Positions 11,663 to 21,404 of a stretch of DNA of 64,000 nt are shown here, one piece after another (position 1 is the stretch's first letter; the number at the start of each line of letters is the position of its first letter). The notes below the pieces were generated by a model, which searched no databases, was not told the DNA's origin, and saw nothing but the letters and a program-made list of their open reading frames with translations. This DNA comes from Chlorokybus atmophyticus (Eukaryota; Streptophyta; Chlorokybophyceae; Chlorokybales; Chlorokybaceae), in the NCBI GenBank assembly GCA_009103225.1, contig RHPI01002615.1:187352-251351 (forward strand), given 5' to 3'. The position numbers were made by a program, and so were the translations under genes.

Positions 11663-11853
11663 CCCCCCCCCCCCNNNNNNNNNNNNNNNNNNNNNNNNNN
11701 NNNNNNNNNNNNNNNNNNNNNNNNNNNNNNNNNNNNNNNNNNNNNNNNNNNNNNNNNNNNNNNNNNNNNNNNNNNNNNNNNNNNNNNNNNNNNNNNNNNN
11801 NNNNNNNNNNNNNNNNNNNNNNNNNNNNNNNCCCCCCCCCCCCCCCCCCCCCC
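11663..11853. other. Assembly gap flanked by C runs
   Basis: 157 N (11,675-11,831) sit between 12 and 22 cytosines. Reading frames through this stretch are meaningless. Confidence 0.95.
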
Positions 11854-11979
11854 TATGAATTGAGGAAGTATTTGCTTTGGTGAGCAGCACTCAGCGAGAG
11901 TAAGGGGGACCATGGATGCGGCAATCTTCACACCATTACGCCTCAAGGGAACAGTGTTCGTTGGAGGATCGAGATTGTG

Positions 11980-12915
11980 TTATTGCCAACCGTTGTTGCA
12001 GCCGCTGCACAACATTATAAGTGCATCATCGTCGGCACTGTCGCATTTCTCACAACGCTTGTTGCGGCTTGATTGGGGGTGCTGAACGATGCCAAAGCTT
12101 GCAACGTGTGGAAGGTGACATGAAGGACAATTCTTCATGTTGTTTTTAAGTCGCTCACCGTTGTTGCCGAGCAAATCCAACACTTCAAAGAGAAGTACCT
12201 TCAGACATTGTGTAGATGACGCGGTCGACGCTAATGTCCAGAGTGTCCTTGATCTGCGTCATGCGGTAGACATAGTCGCCCGCTTCGAAGCGGCGAGTGC
12301 GCTGTTTGTAGGACCCACTGCAGATGCGCTCGTAGCGCAGCGTGTCGCGGTGCTGGGCGATGTGGAGGTTGCCCATGGCCATGGGAATGATGTGAGCAAA
12401 CAGGTAGGTGCGCAGCTGCATGTCGTGCAACATGGCCACATGGTTGTCGAGGTTGGCCAGCACGGGCTCCACTTTTTTCTGTGCGCGAAAGGGAAGCAAC
12501 GGCTCTCAGCCAAACAGCAGTCGATACGGGCTGTACATGCGCCAGGAGGCTTGCTTGGACAATCGGTAGCCAAGTGCAAGCCAGGGGAGGTAGTCATCCC
12601 AAGTGCGCTTCTTGTGGTCGATGACGTATTTGCGCAACGCCTACTTGATGGTCTAAACAGTGCGCTCTGCCAGACCATCTCCTTATGGGTGGTCGCGTGA
12701 AGTGCGACGATGGTCAATGTAAGAGCGATCCAACAAGGTGTCGAACTCTACTCCCTGGTCGAGGATGACTTCAGCACATGAGCCGAAGCGACTGAGCACA
12801 TGGTCAAAAAAGGCCTGAGCGGTTTCTCTGTTGCTCTTGTCGGCACGGGGCACCGACTCGATCCACTTGCACAAGTGCTCCATCATGACGCGGATGTGCT
12901 TGTTGCCACGAGCTG
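11980..12915 (-). pseudogene. Ty3/gypsy integrase and truncated PHD (G2, 3' part)
   Basis: On the minus strand, 12,915-12,683 holds the integrase core (HIRVMMEHLCKWIESVP, then VILDQGVEFDTLLD in place of TDxGxEF, and DHRRTSRDHP). 12,499-12,185 holds the C-terminal domain (AQHRDTLRYERI, FEAGDYVYRM). 12,183-11,980 holds CPSCHLPHVASFG and the first half of a PHD finger (RCEKCDSA, MLCSGCNNGW), which then stops without the H-C-C-C half. Sequence is close to G3. The 5' side ends exactly at the copia LTR at 12,916. Confidence 0.85.
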
Positions 12916-13378
12916 TGTTAAAAAAGCTAGCAACACATGTAGCTAAGGCTGATGCTGGACATGCACACACACAACGCTACAGCCGCGAGGGCATACGCAA
13001 GAGCAACACGCTCACTTGATTACAACTAAGTCAGGGGCTTTTATACCCGCTGCAAGTACACCTGTCTACTTTAGGAGCAACTGTGTACGCTACACGTTAT
13101 CTATTATCATGAACGTAATTGCGTGATGTAGCTACTAACTACAACATCTTTCTAACAGGCTAAGCCACGCGCCATAAGGTGACGTATCCACTAAGTTATG
13201 AGCGTTCTTCTGCGCGCCTGGCCGTTGCGCCTAAAACCTTCTCTTCGACTAGAGTCTCCGTCTAAAACCTTTTCGCATGGTGTCCACTCCTGGAACCATT
13301 TGATGGCTAAACCTTCGGAGCTGACGCCTATGCTTGTATAGAGGGCAAGACTGACCGAATATAGTACTATCCTGAACA
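12916..13378 (-). repeat. Copia 3' LTR (463 bp)
   Basis: Begins TGTTAAAAAAGCTAG and ends CCTGAACA. It aligns along its length with 18,355-18,828, including ACACATGTAGCTAAGG, the TTTTATACCCGC TATA region and AAGCCACGCGCCA. Many substitutions separate the pair. Confidence 0.88.
13039..13045 (-). promoter_or_regulatory. TATA box in copia 3' LTR
   Basis: On the minus strand this reads TATAAAA within GGGTATAAAAGCC. The same site is conserved in the 5' LTR. Confidence 0.55.
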
Positions 13379-13484
13379 CTCCCACGCGGGCAGCTTGTCC
13401 TCAAGCCTCGAGTCTCTGCTCCTGCATAATTACTTGCAAATGCACAGTCCCAAACAACACACATGACACTTGAGCGCTGGCAAT

Positions 13485-14491
13485 GCCTTTGTCATGAAGT
13501 CTCAAAGCATGGCCTCGGTGTTGCAATACCAGAAAACAACCTGCTTCTTTGTGACTCTGTCACGGACAAAGTGATGCATGACATCAAGGTACTTTGTCCT
13601 TGCTGAGGCGGTGGGATGCTTCAGCAACTCAATGGCGCCTTCGTCGTCGCAGTGGATTGTGATGCACACCTTTAACTCCTCCGAATCTGCCTTCAGCTTG
13701 CAAAGCCACGATGCCTCCTTTATAGCTGCTGATGCTGCCGTGTACTCAGCCTCTAAAGTGGATGCCGATGTGGTTGGTTGCCTGCTAATTCAGCTCACAA
13801 TGCCTCCATTTAGCTTGAAGACATAGCCGGTGGTGGACCTCCTGCTGTCAAGGCCACCTGCAAAGTTTAAGTCGCAGTAGCCCTTCAACTCAGAGCTCCA
13901 GCTCCCGAACTTGATGCCAATAGTAGCACTCCCAGCAGCATAGCGAAGTACACCCTTTGCAGCCTTCTAGTGCTCCATGCTCGGTGCAGACATGTAGCAA
14001 GGACTGCAACAGCACGTGCAATATCTGGACGTGTGCACACTGCTAAACAGAGCATGCTGCCTACCGGTTTACCGTATGGGTACTTGGTCTTGTCAAGAAC
14101 CTCCTCAACTTTCGCCTTGACGAGGTGGGTGCCGAGTGCAAGTGGAGTGGACTTGGTCTTTGCCTTCTTAAGCCCAAACTTGGTGACAAGTCTCTTCACC
14201 ATCTGCTCCTGACTGATCTTGATGGTGCGCGCCGCTCTGTCGCGCTCAATCACCATGCCAAGAAACCACTTGGCCTCTCCAAAATCACGCACTGAGAATG
14301 CCTGCAATGCCTTCTTTGTCTCCAAATTCTTCATATGCTTGGCGGTGATGATGATGCCATCCACATACACCAATAGACCTTCTTCTCAGGGTGGAAGAAG
14401 AGTTTAGGGTCTGCTGAGGACTAAAAGCCAAGTGCCTCCAACTCTTTGGTGAGGCGGATGTGCCACATGCGTGATGTCTCAGCGCATCCAA
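13485..14491 (-). pseudogene. Copia RT (C-terminal part) and RNase H
   Basis: 14,373-13,885 carries the RT active-site region as MVYVDGIII (family YVDDxxI, second Asp changed to Gly) and then KWFLGMVIERD and VGSMLCLAVCTRPDIA. Continuing down to about 13,485, RNase H signatures are readable in frames with stops: STTGYVFKLNGG, STLEAEYTAAS (catalytic Glu), HCDDEGAIEL (Asp) and YLDVMHHFVRD. Interruptions and the YVDG change show the enzyme is dead. Confidence 0.8.
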
Positions 14492-15089
14492 CGCGTTGAT
14501 GAGCTTGCAAACATTGCCTGGCTCCCCTTCTTCACATCCTGGTGGTTGCTGGATGTGGATCGCTTCCTCAAGCTCTCCAAAGAAAAAGGCAGTCTTTACG
14601 TCGAGGTGGTAAAGCTTCTAGTCTTTAGCCGCAACAAAGGCAAGCAATGTGCGGAATGTGGCATGCTTACTTGCAGGCGCAAGGACCTCATTGACGTCTA
14701 CGCCTTTTTGTTGCAAGAAGCCCTTTGCCGCCAGCTTTGCCTTGTAGCGCTCTATGTTGCCTTGACCGTCTCTCTTCACCTTGAAGACCTACTTAACAGG
14801 GATTGGTTTCTCGCCTAAAGGTAGCTTCTCAGCTACCCAGGTTTCTTTGGCATGGAGTGACGCGATCTCCTCGTCCATGGCTTGCAGTGCCTCCTGGTAT
14901 GTACTTAGCTCCTCTATGCTGTCTCCCTCTTGACACACGTTTACAAGTGCCTTGTGGTAGAAGTCAGGACTTTTCCTCTCCCGCTAAAAATAGCGACGAC
15001 CAGACGCCTGCTGCTGCTCGCCTGAAAACCTTTGCGGCGCCAGAAAGTCTTCAATGATGATGCATGTCTCGCCAGAAGCCTCCACTCTC

Positions 15090-16408
15090 TCAAGGACCGG
15101 CTTGTGGCTGTGCCTCATTTTCATTCTCTTGAATGAAACATGCTTCTGGTAGTGACCCCTCGTGGAACACCACCTCTTTGCTGATGATGATCTTGTGGCT
15201 CTCTTGTAGCAAGATCATGTATGCCTTTGAGCCTGGTTTGTAGCCAAAAACTTTTTTCTTGCTGACTGGCCGGAACTTGTGCCGTAGCTGCTTTGGCACC
15301 AGTGCATATGATGTGCAATCAAACACACGCATACCACTCACACCTGGTGCAGCTTCATAGAAGAGCTCCCACGGTGTCTTTTAATCAGAGCTCACAGATG
15401 ACCGATTGCAGATGTAGTTGGCAGTGAGGACGGCCTCCTTCCACAAAGAGTCCTCAAACTTGCAATTGTCTAGCATAGCCCGCACGCTCCAATAGGGTTC
15501 GGTTCAGGCGTTTAGCCGCTCCAATTTGCTGCGGAGTGTAGGGCGCCGTCTTGTCTCATGTCTTATGCCTTTGCTGGCGAAGAAGTCCTTGAACTGGGCA
15601 TTGATGTACTCCCCTCCTCTATCATTGTGCATTGCCTTCATCTTCTTGCCTGATTGTGACTTCAGCAATGCTATGACATTGCGCACAGTTCCTTCACATC
15701 CGACTTCAGGGACAGAGGATGAATGGACAGCTTGCTGTAATCGTCGAGGAAAGATGCAAAGTACCTTACCCTTCCCTTCGCTATAATGCACATAGGCCCG
15801 CATACATTCATATGCACCAACTCGCCTGGAACTCCAAAAGAAGATGACGGGAACGGCATCCTATGCTGCTTGGCCATGGCACAGAGTTCACACAGCACAC
15901 CTGAAGACGCCTGAAAGTCTTCCTTGCGGACGTGGATGCCCTTGACCATGTCTTCATCCACTAGGTGTGTGAGGTTGTTGTAGCCAAGATGCCCGAACCT
16001 CCTATGCCAAAGTTCAGCGGCTTCCTTCGCCTTCACCACGTTGGCCTTGATGCTATGACGCTGCTCCACGATGTAGAGCCCTTCTTGCGCGATGCCAACC
16101 ATATGCACAACCTCATCCATGAGCACAAAGCATCGACCCTCCCAGATGATGATCTCAGCCACGCGCTTAGCAACCCTCACAAAGAATAGACTAGCAACAG
16201 CCCTAGAAACGTGCAGAACCTCTCTCTATAACACCTCTCTCACGCTATCACCAACCTTGGAATGGAGCCGCACTTTACCCACGCCTCCAGCCTCCAGCAT
16301 GTGACCTTTGAAGCCCTCCACCTTCTTTGTGGTTTGCAGCTTCCTGTAGTTCTGCATGACCTCCATGTGCGGTGTAAGTGCTGGTCGCATCAAGAGTCTA
16401 TCGCCCAT
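15090..16408 (-). pseudogene. Copia pre-integrase and integrase
   Basis: 16,180-15,671 holds the GAG-pre-integrase motif LWHRRFGHLGYNNL, CELCAMAKQHRMPFP and VHMNVCGPM, where the usual first catalytic Asp is Asn. 15,803-15,504 holds HNDRGGEYINAQF (second Asp kept). The region of the third residue reads TPQQIGAAKRLNRTL, with Lys instead of the catalytic Glu. 15,341-15,090 is the C-terminal block (RVFDCTSYALVPK, KKKVFGYKPGSKAY, KEVVFHEG). The protease region around 16,400-16,200 has lost a clear D-S-G. Confidence 0.85.
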
Positions 16409-16503
16409 GATGTGGTAGACATCTCCCTTGATGCAGTGAAGGCAACGTTCTTCATTTTATGCCGGTCGTTGCCACTGGGTTTGGTGCTGGCTCCTTGCTC
16501 TCG

Positions 16504-18281
16504 TTAGCGCTTGCGACAATCTCTCACAATGTGACCCTTGAAGCCACAACAATTGCACGAGAGGTTCATGTGCCTGATGTTGTTGTTGCCGCTTATGCCT
16601 TTATTTTTCTCTTCATGATTGTAGGGTTTGTTCTTGTTTGTGTAAAAGGCGACAGCGTCCGCGTGCTCATCCTTCTTCACCACATGTTGCTCCACAAGCA
16701 ATAAGTTGGGCAAGACATCGTCCAGGGTAGAGACGGAGGTTGTACTGGCTATCATGGCAGGACTACCAGCAGGTATGAAGTCGTCACCACTCTGCTAGAG
16801 ACATTGTCATCTAGCAGAGTGGTGACGACTTCATACGTGCTGGTCAAGAAGGAGGGTGAGCCCATTATCAAGTATGTTGCGCGTGCAAGAGAGCTGTGGG
16901 CAAACCTCAACAGCGTCGGCCACAAGCTGGTAGAGACGGAGGTTGTACTGGCTATCATGGCAGGACTACCAGCAGGTATGAAGTCGTCACCACTCTACTA
17001 GAGACATTGTCATCTAGCAGAGTGGTGACGACTTCATACCTGCTGGTCAAGAAGGAGGGTGAGCCCATTATCAAGTATGTTGCGCGTGCAAGAGAGCTGT
17101 GGGCAAACCTCAACAGCGTCGGCCACAAGCTGGTAGAGACGGAGGTTGTACTGGCTATCATGGCAGGACTACCAGCAGGTATGAAGTCGTCACCACTCTG
17201 CTAGAGACATTGTCATCTAGCAGAGTGGTGACGACTTCATACCTGCTGGTCAAGAAGGAGGGTGAGCCCATTATCAAGTATGTTGCGCGTGCAAGAGAGC
17301 TGTGGGCAAACCTCAACAGCGTCGGCCACAAGCTGGTAGAGACGGAGGTTGTACTGGCTATCATGGCAGGACTACCAGCAGGTATGAAGTCGTCACCACT
17401 CTGCTAGAGACATTGTCATCTAGCAGAGTGGTGACGACTTCATACCTGCTGGTCAAGAAGGAGGGTGAGCCCATTATCAAGTATGTTGCGCGTGCAAGAG
17501 AGCTGTGGGCAAACCTCAACAGCGTCGGCCACAAGCTGGTAGAGACGGAGGTTGTACTGGCTATCATGGCAGGACTACCAGCAGGTATGAAGTCGTCACC
17601 ACTCTGCTAGAGACATTGTCATCTAGCAGAGTGGTGACGACTTCAAACCTGCTGGTAGTCCTGCCATGATAGCCAGTACAACCTCCGTCTCTACCAGCTT
17701 GTGGCCGACGTTGTTGAGGTTTGCTAGATGACAATGTCTCTAGCAGAGTGGTGACGACTTCATACCTGCTGGTAGTCCTGCCATGATAGCCAGTACAACC
17801 TCCGTCTCTACCAGCTTGTGGCCGACGTTGTTGAGGTTTGCCCACAGCTCTCTTGCACGCGCAACATACTTGATAATGGGCTCACCCTCCTTCTTGAGCG
17901 CACTCAACTACTTGCTGAATGTAAGCTTTCTGGCGTTGTTCTTGGCTTGAACATTGATGCAAGCTTCTCCCAAGCTTGCCTTTCATCTTCACATGCGGTG
18001 AGCATGGGAAAGTGATGCGATTTGAAATTCAATACAAGCAACGACTGTGCTTCTGCTAAACGCTCAGACCACACAATATTCTCCCCAGGTATTGGTGGTG
18101 GTGCCTTCAGATCCACGTACTTCCACATGTTCTTGTGGATGAGAAACGCCTTCGTCTCCACACACAATGTGATGTAGTTGTTGATGTTCAACTTCGCGGT
18201 CAACCCCTTGTTGTAGCTAGCCTCCATCTTTGCCGCGCATGCTCCTCTCCAGCAGTTGGCACCCAAGACTCTGCTACTCAT
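16504..18281 (-). pseudogene. Copia gag, split by an inverted repeat array
   Basis: The N-terminal half (18,281-17,904) has the copia capsid pattern LNINNYITLC, KNMWKYVDLKAPP and AWEKLASMF. The C-terminal part (16,755-16,504) has LDDVLPNLLLVEQHV, a Lys/Asn-rich linker and a CCHC knuckle CNCCGFKGHIVRDC. The middle of the protein (KYVARARELWANLN, LVETEVVLAIMAGLP) survives on the minus strand only at about 17,900-17,750. The rest is replaced by copies of the same segment in the opposite orientation. Confidence 0.85.
16731..17900. repeat. 203-bp tandem array of inverted gag segments with hairpins
   Basis: Five head-to-tail units start at 16,731, 16,934, 17,137, 17,340 and 17,543, exactly 203 bp apart and nearly identical. 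Each carries a gag segment reading on the plus strand, opposite to the element. Each also holds an internal 27-28-bp inverted repeat (first copy 16,773-16,799 and 16,810-16,836) around the 10-nt loop GACATTGTCA. From about 17,645 the orientation flips back, with two minus-strand copies up to 17,900. Confidence 0.92.
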
Positions 18282-18340
18282 AAGCTACCGTAGTGTAGTA
18301 ACCAGTAGTGTCTGCTTCTATCACACCCTTGACACGTGGT

Positions 18341-18354
18341 GTGGGCCCATAACC
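18341..18354 (-). promoter_or_regulatory. Primer-binding site, initiator tRNA-Met half molecule
   Basis: Directly next to the 5' LTR, the plus strand reads GTGGGCCCATAACC. This equals the anticodon-arm sequence of plant-type initiator tRNA-Met as I remember it (GGGCCCAUAACC). Copia-group elements are known to prime from a half-tRNA cut in the anticodon loop, and the abutting position fits that. Confidence 0.7.
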
Positions 18355-18477
18355 TGTTGAATAAGCTATCAACACATGTAGCTAAGGCCGATGCTAAACA
18401 TGCACACACACAACTTTACAGCCGCGAGAGCATACACAAGAGCAACATTTTCACTTGATTACAACTCAGTCATGGGC

Positions 18478-18484
18478 TTTTATA
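18478..18484 (-). promoter_or_regulatory. TATA box of copia 5' LTR
   Basis: The minus strand reads TATAAAA within GGGTATAAAAGCCC. It lies about 190-250 bp downstream (in element sense) of the GAACCTTC cluster, as expected for a U3 promoter. Confidence 0.6.
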
Positions 18485-18671
18485 CCCGCTGCAAGTACAC
18501 CTGTCTACTTTAAAAGCAACTGTGTACGCTACACGTTGTCAACTAATATAAACTTAATTGCATTACGCAGCTAACTTCAAGAGCTTTCTAACAAGCTAAG
18601 CCACGCGCCAAAAGGTGACCTAGCCACCAAGTTATGAGTGTTCTTCTGCACGTGCCTGGAAGTCGCGCCTG

Positions 18672-18738
18672 GAACCTTCTCTCCGCCTTGAGTCTCCGCC
18701 TAGAACCTTCTCGAATGGTGTCCGCGCATGGAACCTTC
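18672..18738. promoter_or_regulatory. Three heat-shock-element-like motifs in LTR U3
   Basis: GAACCTTC occurs at 18,672, 18,703 and 18,731. Each matches the inverted pentamer GAAnnTTC bound by heat-shock factors. The same positions in the other LTR are degraded (AAACCTTC, AAACCTTTTC). Function is inferred from the motif only. Confidence 0.4.
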
Positions 18739-18828
18739 TAGCGGCAAAACCTTCGGAGTTGACGCAAGTGCCTATAAGGGCATATATATGGTGGGCAAGG
18801 CTGACCGGTTATAGAGATAACCTCAACA

Positions 18829-20510
18829 TATACGGCGCGACTCTGGATCGATACCCAATGGTGTGGCTGCCATTGCGTGTATTGCAGCGCAACGTGCCTG
18901 CGTAAGGTCGTCGTAGTGGGCCAGGTTGGACGGGTTCTGGCGTGGCAACCGTTGTGGTGCCCCGTCCCTCTGGTTTCTCACCATCCCAAACAGGGAGAGC
19001 GCGTCGTGACTATATATAGGTATATATAGATATATATAGGTCGGCGTCGGCGTCGGCGTCGGCGCGGGGGCGAGCGTCGTCAGCCTCACGCTGTGGAGGC
19101 CGGTTCTTGCCTCGATAGCCATTGCCTTCCTTGTGGGCTCCCGTATTGCCGCGGTTGGCATGTTGTTATTATTATTGTTGTACCCATTGTTCGGCCTAAA
19201 CTCCGCGAACTCCGTGAACTTGGCATAACACACTATTTCCAAGTGACCAATTTTGTGGCAGTAATCACATACCAGAGAGGCGTATTTCTCAGCACATTCA
19301 TTTTGATAGTGCCGTCGCGATTACAGCGATGGCACATGACTGGAGCCAGAGCGACGTGAGCTGCACGAGGTGGTGCCTTTTATGGCGGCCTCGTACGCGG
19401 CTGATCTCGTGCACACTCTTTGCGGCTTGGCTCAGGTGCTTATGGGGCTGAGAGCCGTGAGACAGTGCGGGTGCCATCCAACACTGCCTTCTCTCAGACT
19501 TATTGGACGTAATAAGACAGTGCAGCTGCTGATGCTTGCTGTAGCGTATACCCGCGTGGATGAGTACCGTTCAGCGTCATGCGAACACTGTTGCGGAGCG
19601 TTGGCTCGAGCTAAAATACGTACACCATCGATGCTTGCTCTTCCGTCAGCACACGACAGACTGTATCCGAGAGTAGGCCTTCCATACGGGCATACATTTG
19701 AAAAGGGTCCTTGTTGGCCTTGCGTATCAAGTGGCGCAACTCTTCAACCTTGTAGCTGGTTGAAGGGGGAAATGTACGTTGAAAAGCTGCATGCAAGTCC
19801 GCAAGGGGAGACACGGTACGGGCCACATCAATGGGAAGGGTGGCAGGGCGCAAAGTAACAGATACAGCGGACATTGTGCTACCCGACATTGTAACAGGGC
19901 CAGGGGTTGGTGGCAGACTCGCAGCTGTGTCTTCCGCTGTGAGTTGATGTGTCTGCAACATAATGGCCATGCGCTCACACAATGTTGTCAAGCGAAGATC
20001 AGAGCGGCAATCTCCTCAGCTGTGTTGTCTGTAATGTTCATTGCGGGTTCTAATGTCTCAGCTTGCTGGCTAATGGTGCGCATCATAGCAGCAAACGGCC
20101 AAGGACCGTGACATGCAATATTGGGGTGGTAGGGGCGGTAACTGCAGTTCCTGTGCGTGGACTAATGGCGACTATCTTATGCAGAGCAACAACTGACCTC
20201 AAGACTAAATGGGCCTTAAAGTCCAGGTACTGCGTGGACATCTAGAATAAAAAAAGCTCTGTCCCGGCATTACTGCTCTTGTGGGCGAGGAAACGCCATC
20301 TTGGTCTTATATTTGATGAACTCGTCAAGTGCCAGGACGGTTAGAGAAGCGCAGGGATGAGGAAGACCAGGAGTGCTCCATCTCGTCGTCGTTCAAATCG
20401 TTGTCACCATCAGGGATGACCGAGGTGTACTGCCGGTGAGGAGTAGGATGTTAGGAGCTGCTCCTTAGGGACGAGCAAGAACCGTGGCTGCTTTCAAAGA
20501 ATGAGCGCGG
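18829..20510 (-). pseudogene. Ty3/gypsy gag (G2, 5' part)
   Basis: The minus strand matches G3 gag in order. An acidic EMEHSW/SLRFS start (about 20,370) is followed by TQYLDFKAH (about 20,240). The core is LADLHAAFQRTFPP, KVEELRHLIRKA and PFQMYARMEGLLSDT (19,991-19,611). A first knuckle is broken by frameshift (VMCHRCNRDG), and the second is intact (CDYCHKIGHLEIVC, about 19,240). An Asn-rich tail follows. A TATATAGG/GGCGTC repeat interrupts the tail. The fragment stops at the copia LTR. Confidence 0.85.
19008..19072. repeat. Microsatellite in G2 gag: TATATAGG units then GGCGTC units
   Basis: Imperfect TATATAGG/TATATAGA units run directly into four copies of GGCGTC. The GGCGTC part translates on the minus strand as a Pro-Thr run. 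Confidence 0.8.
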
Positions 20511-21404
20511 ACTGTGATGGCTGGCGTAGTCTCTTGCGGTGTTAAAGTTGCTGCGCTCGTAGGTGACGTCCGAGCTCAGGTTTTAGCTGTCGAAGTCGCG
20601 CGAACCTTCATCGTCAATGGTTTTGCTAGCAAGTCCCTCGTAGATGTGTTCCCCCTCACGAAATTCCCTACTCATCAAACTGATGCTGGACATGATAGTA
20701 AAATGCAGCATAGCGTGTGTATGCTCTTGCGGCTATGTCGCCGATACTGTTCACTTCGCCCGCAAGTGACTATGCAGTCCACTATATGGTGACAATGATA
20801 ACTAATCATTGAATGCCTTGAGGTGTAACTTAAAATGTAAGATGTAATGTAAGAGTGCATAATCCAAAATTGTTGCCTATGCTGGCCAGGTGGTTAGCCA
20901 ATATCAATTGCAGACGTGCCATTAAGGCACTCAGTTGTTGATGCTCATTGATGTGCTCATCTTGAGAAACGAAATACGCGTGACCGGTGAGGTTGAGCAC
21001 CCCGGGTGCTCAATCTTACCGGTCACGCCTATTCCTTTCACTATAGCCAATGCTTGCTTCTCGCAGCAATAGCATTGGCTATAATAAAAGGTGGTAGGTG
21101 TTCAAGTGCCCGAGTCAGATTGTCTTCGAGGTCTTTATGAGGGTCCTCGGATGTAGTGCGGTAGTACTGGTTATTAATAACCTCCTGCAAAGCTTTTTTT
21201 CACACTTTGTTTAATTTGTGCGGAGAGGGCCACCTCGTTATCATGGGTATGGGGTGCCTGGCCGTAGGCAAGAGCCAACTGCTTGCCAAACTTTTAAGTC
21301 TCATTGGAAGGTTGCTCATCATCATCCGGCAAGTCTCGACGTGGGCAGCCCCTGACCAAGTTGCGTCATTACGTCTACATCTGGCCTTACCGTTGTGGGT
21401 GCCC
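20511..21404. other. Between two gag fragments; no gene
   Basis: No recognised coding segment. It contains two adjacent hairpins (20,978-21,028 and 21,042-21,083). The position is upstream of the minus-strand G2 gag, where a leader or LTR would be expected, but no partner LTR is visible. Confidence 0.4.
20978..21083. repeat. Two adjacent hairpins
   Basis: The first has 25-bp arms 20,978-21,002 and 21,004-21,028 (GCGTGACCGGTGAGG against its complement, two mismatches). The second has perfect 13-bp arms 21,042-21,054 and 21,071-21,083 (TATAGCCAATGCT) with a 16-nt loop. Confidence 0.8.

Larger units (their letters stand above)
12916..18828 (-). mobile_element. Ty1/copia LTR retrotransposon inserted in or recombined with G2
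   Basis: A minus-strand element with LTRs at both ends (12,916-13,378 and 18,355-18,828, both TGTT...AACA). A half-tRNA primer site sits next to the 5' LTR. Gag, integrase, RT and RNase H fragments occur in copia order (integrase before RT). The frames are broken, the two LTRs differ at many positions, and catalytic residues are lost, so it is inactive. The 5-bp flanks (AGCTG left, TATAC right) do not match. The left flank is Ty3 integrase and the right flank is Ty3 gag, so this is not a simple insertion with a target duplication. Confidence 0.9.
18355..18828 (-). repeat. Copia 5' LTR (474 bp)
   Basis: Begins TGTTGAATAAGCTATC and ends CCTCAACA on the plus strand. It is the partner of 12,916-13,378 and contains a TATA box and three GAACCTTC motifs. 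Confidence 0.88.

Noticed and set aside
16731..17900. CRISPR-like regular repeat array
   Set aside because: Units are head-to-tail 203-bp copies of gag with no unique spacers, in a eukaryotic retroelement.
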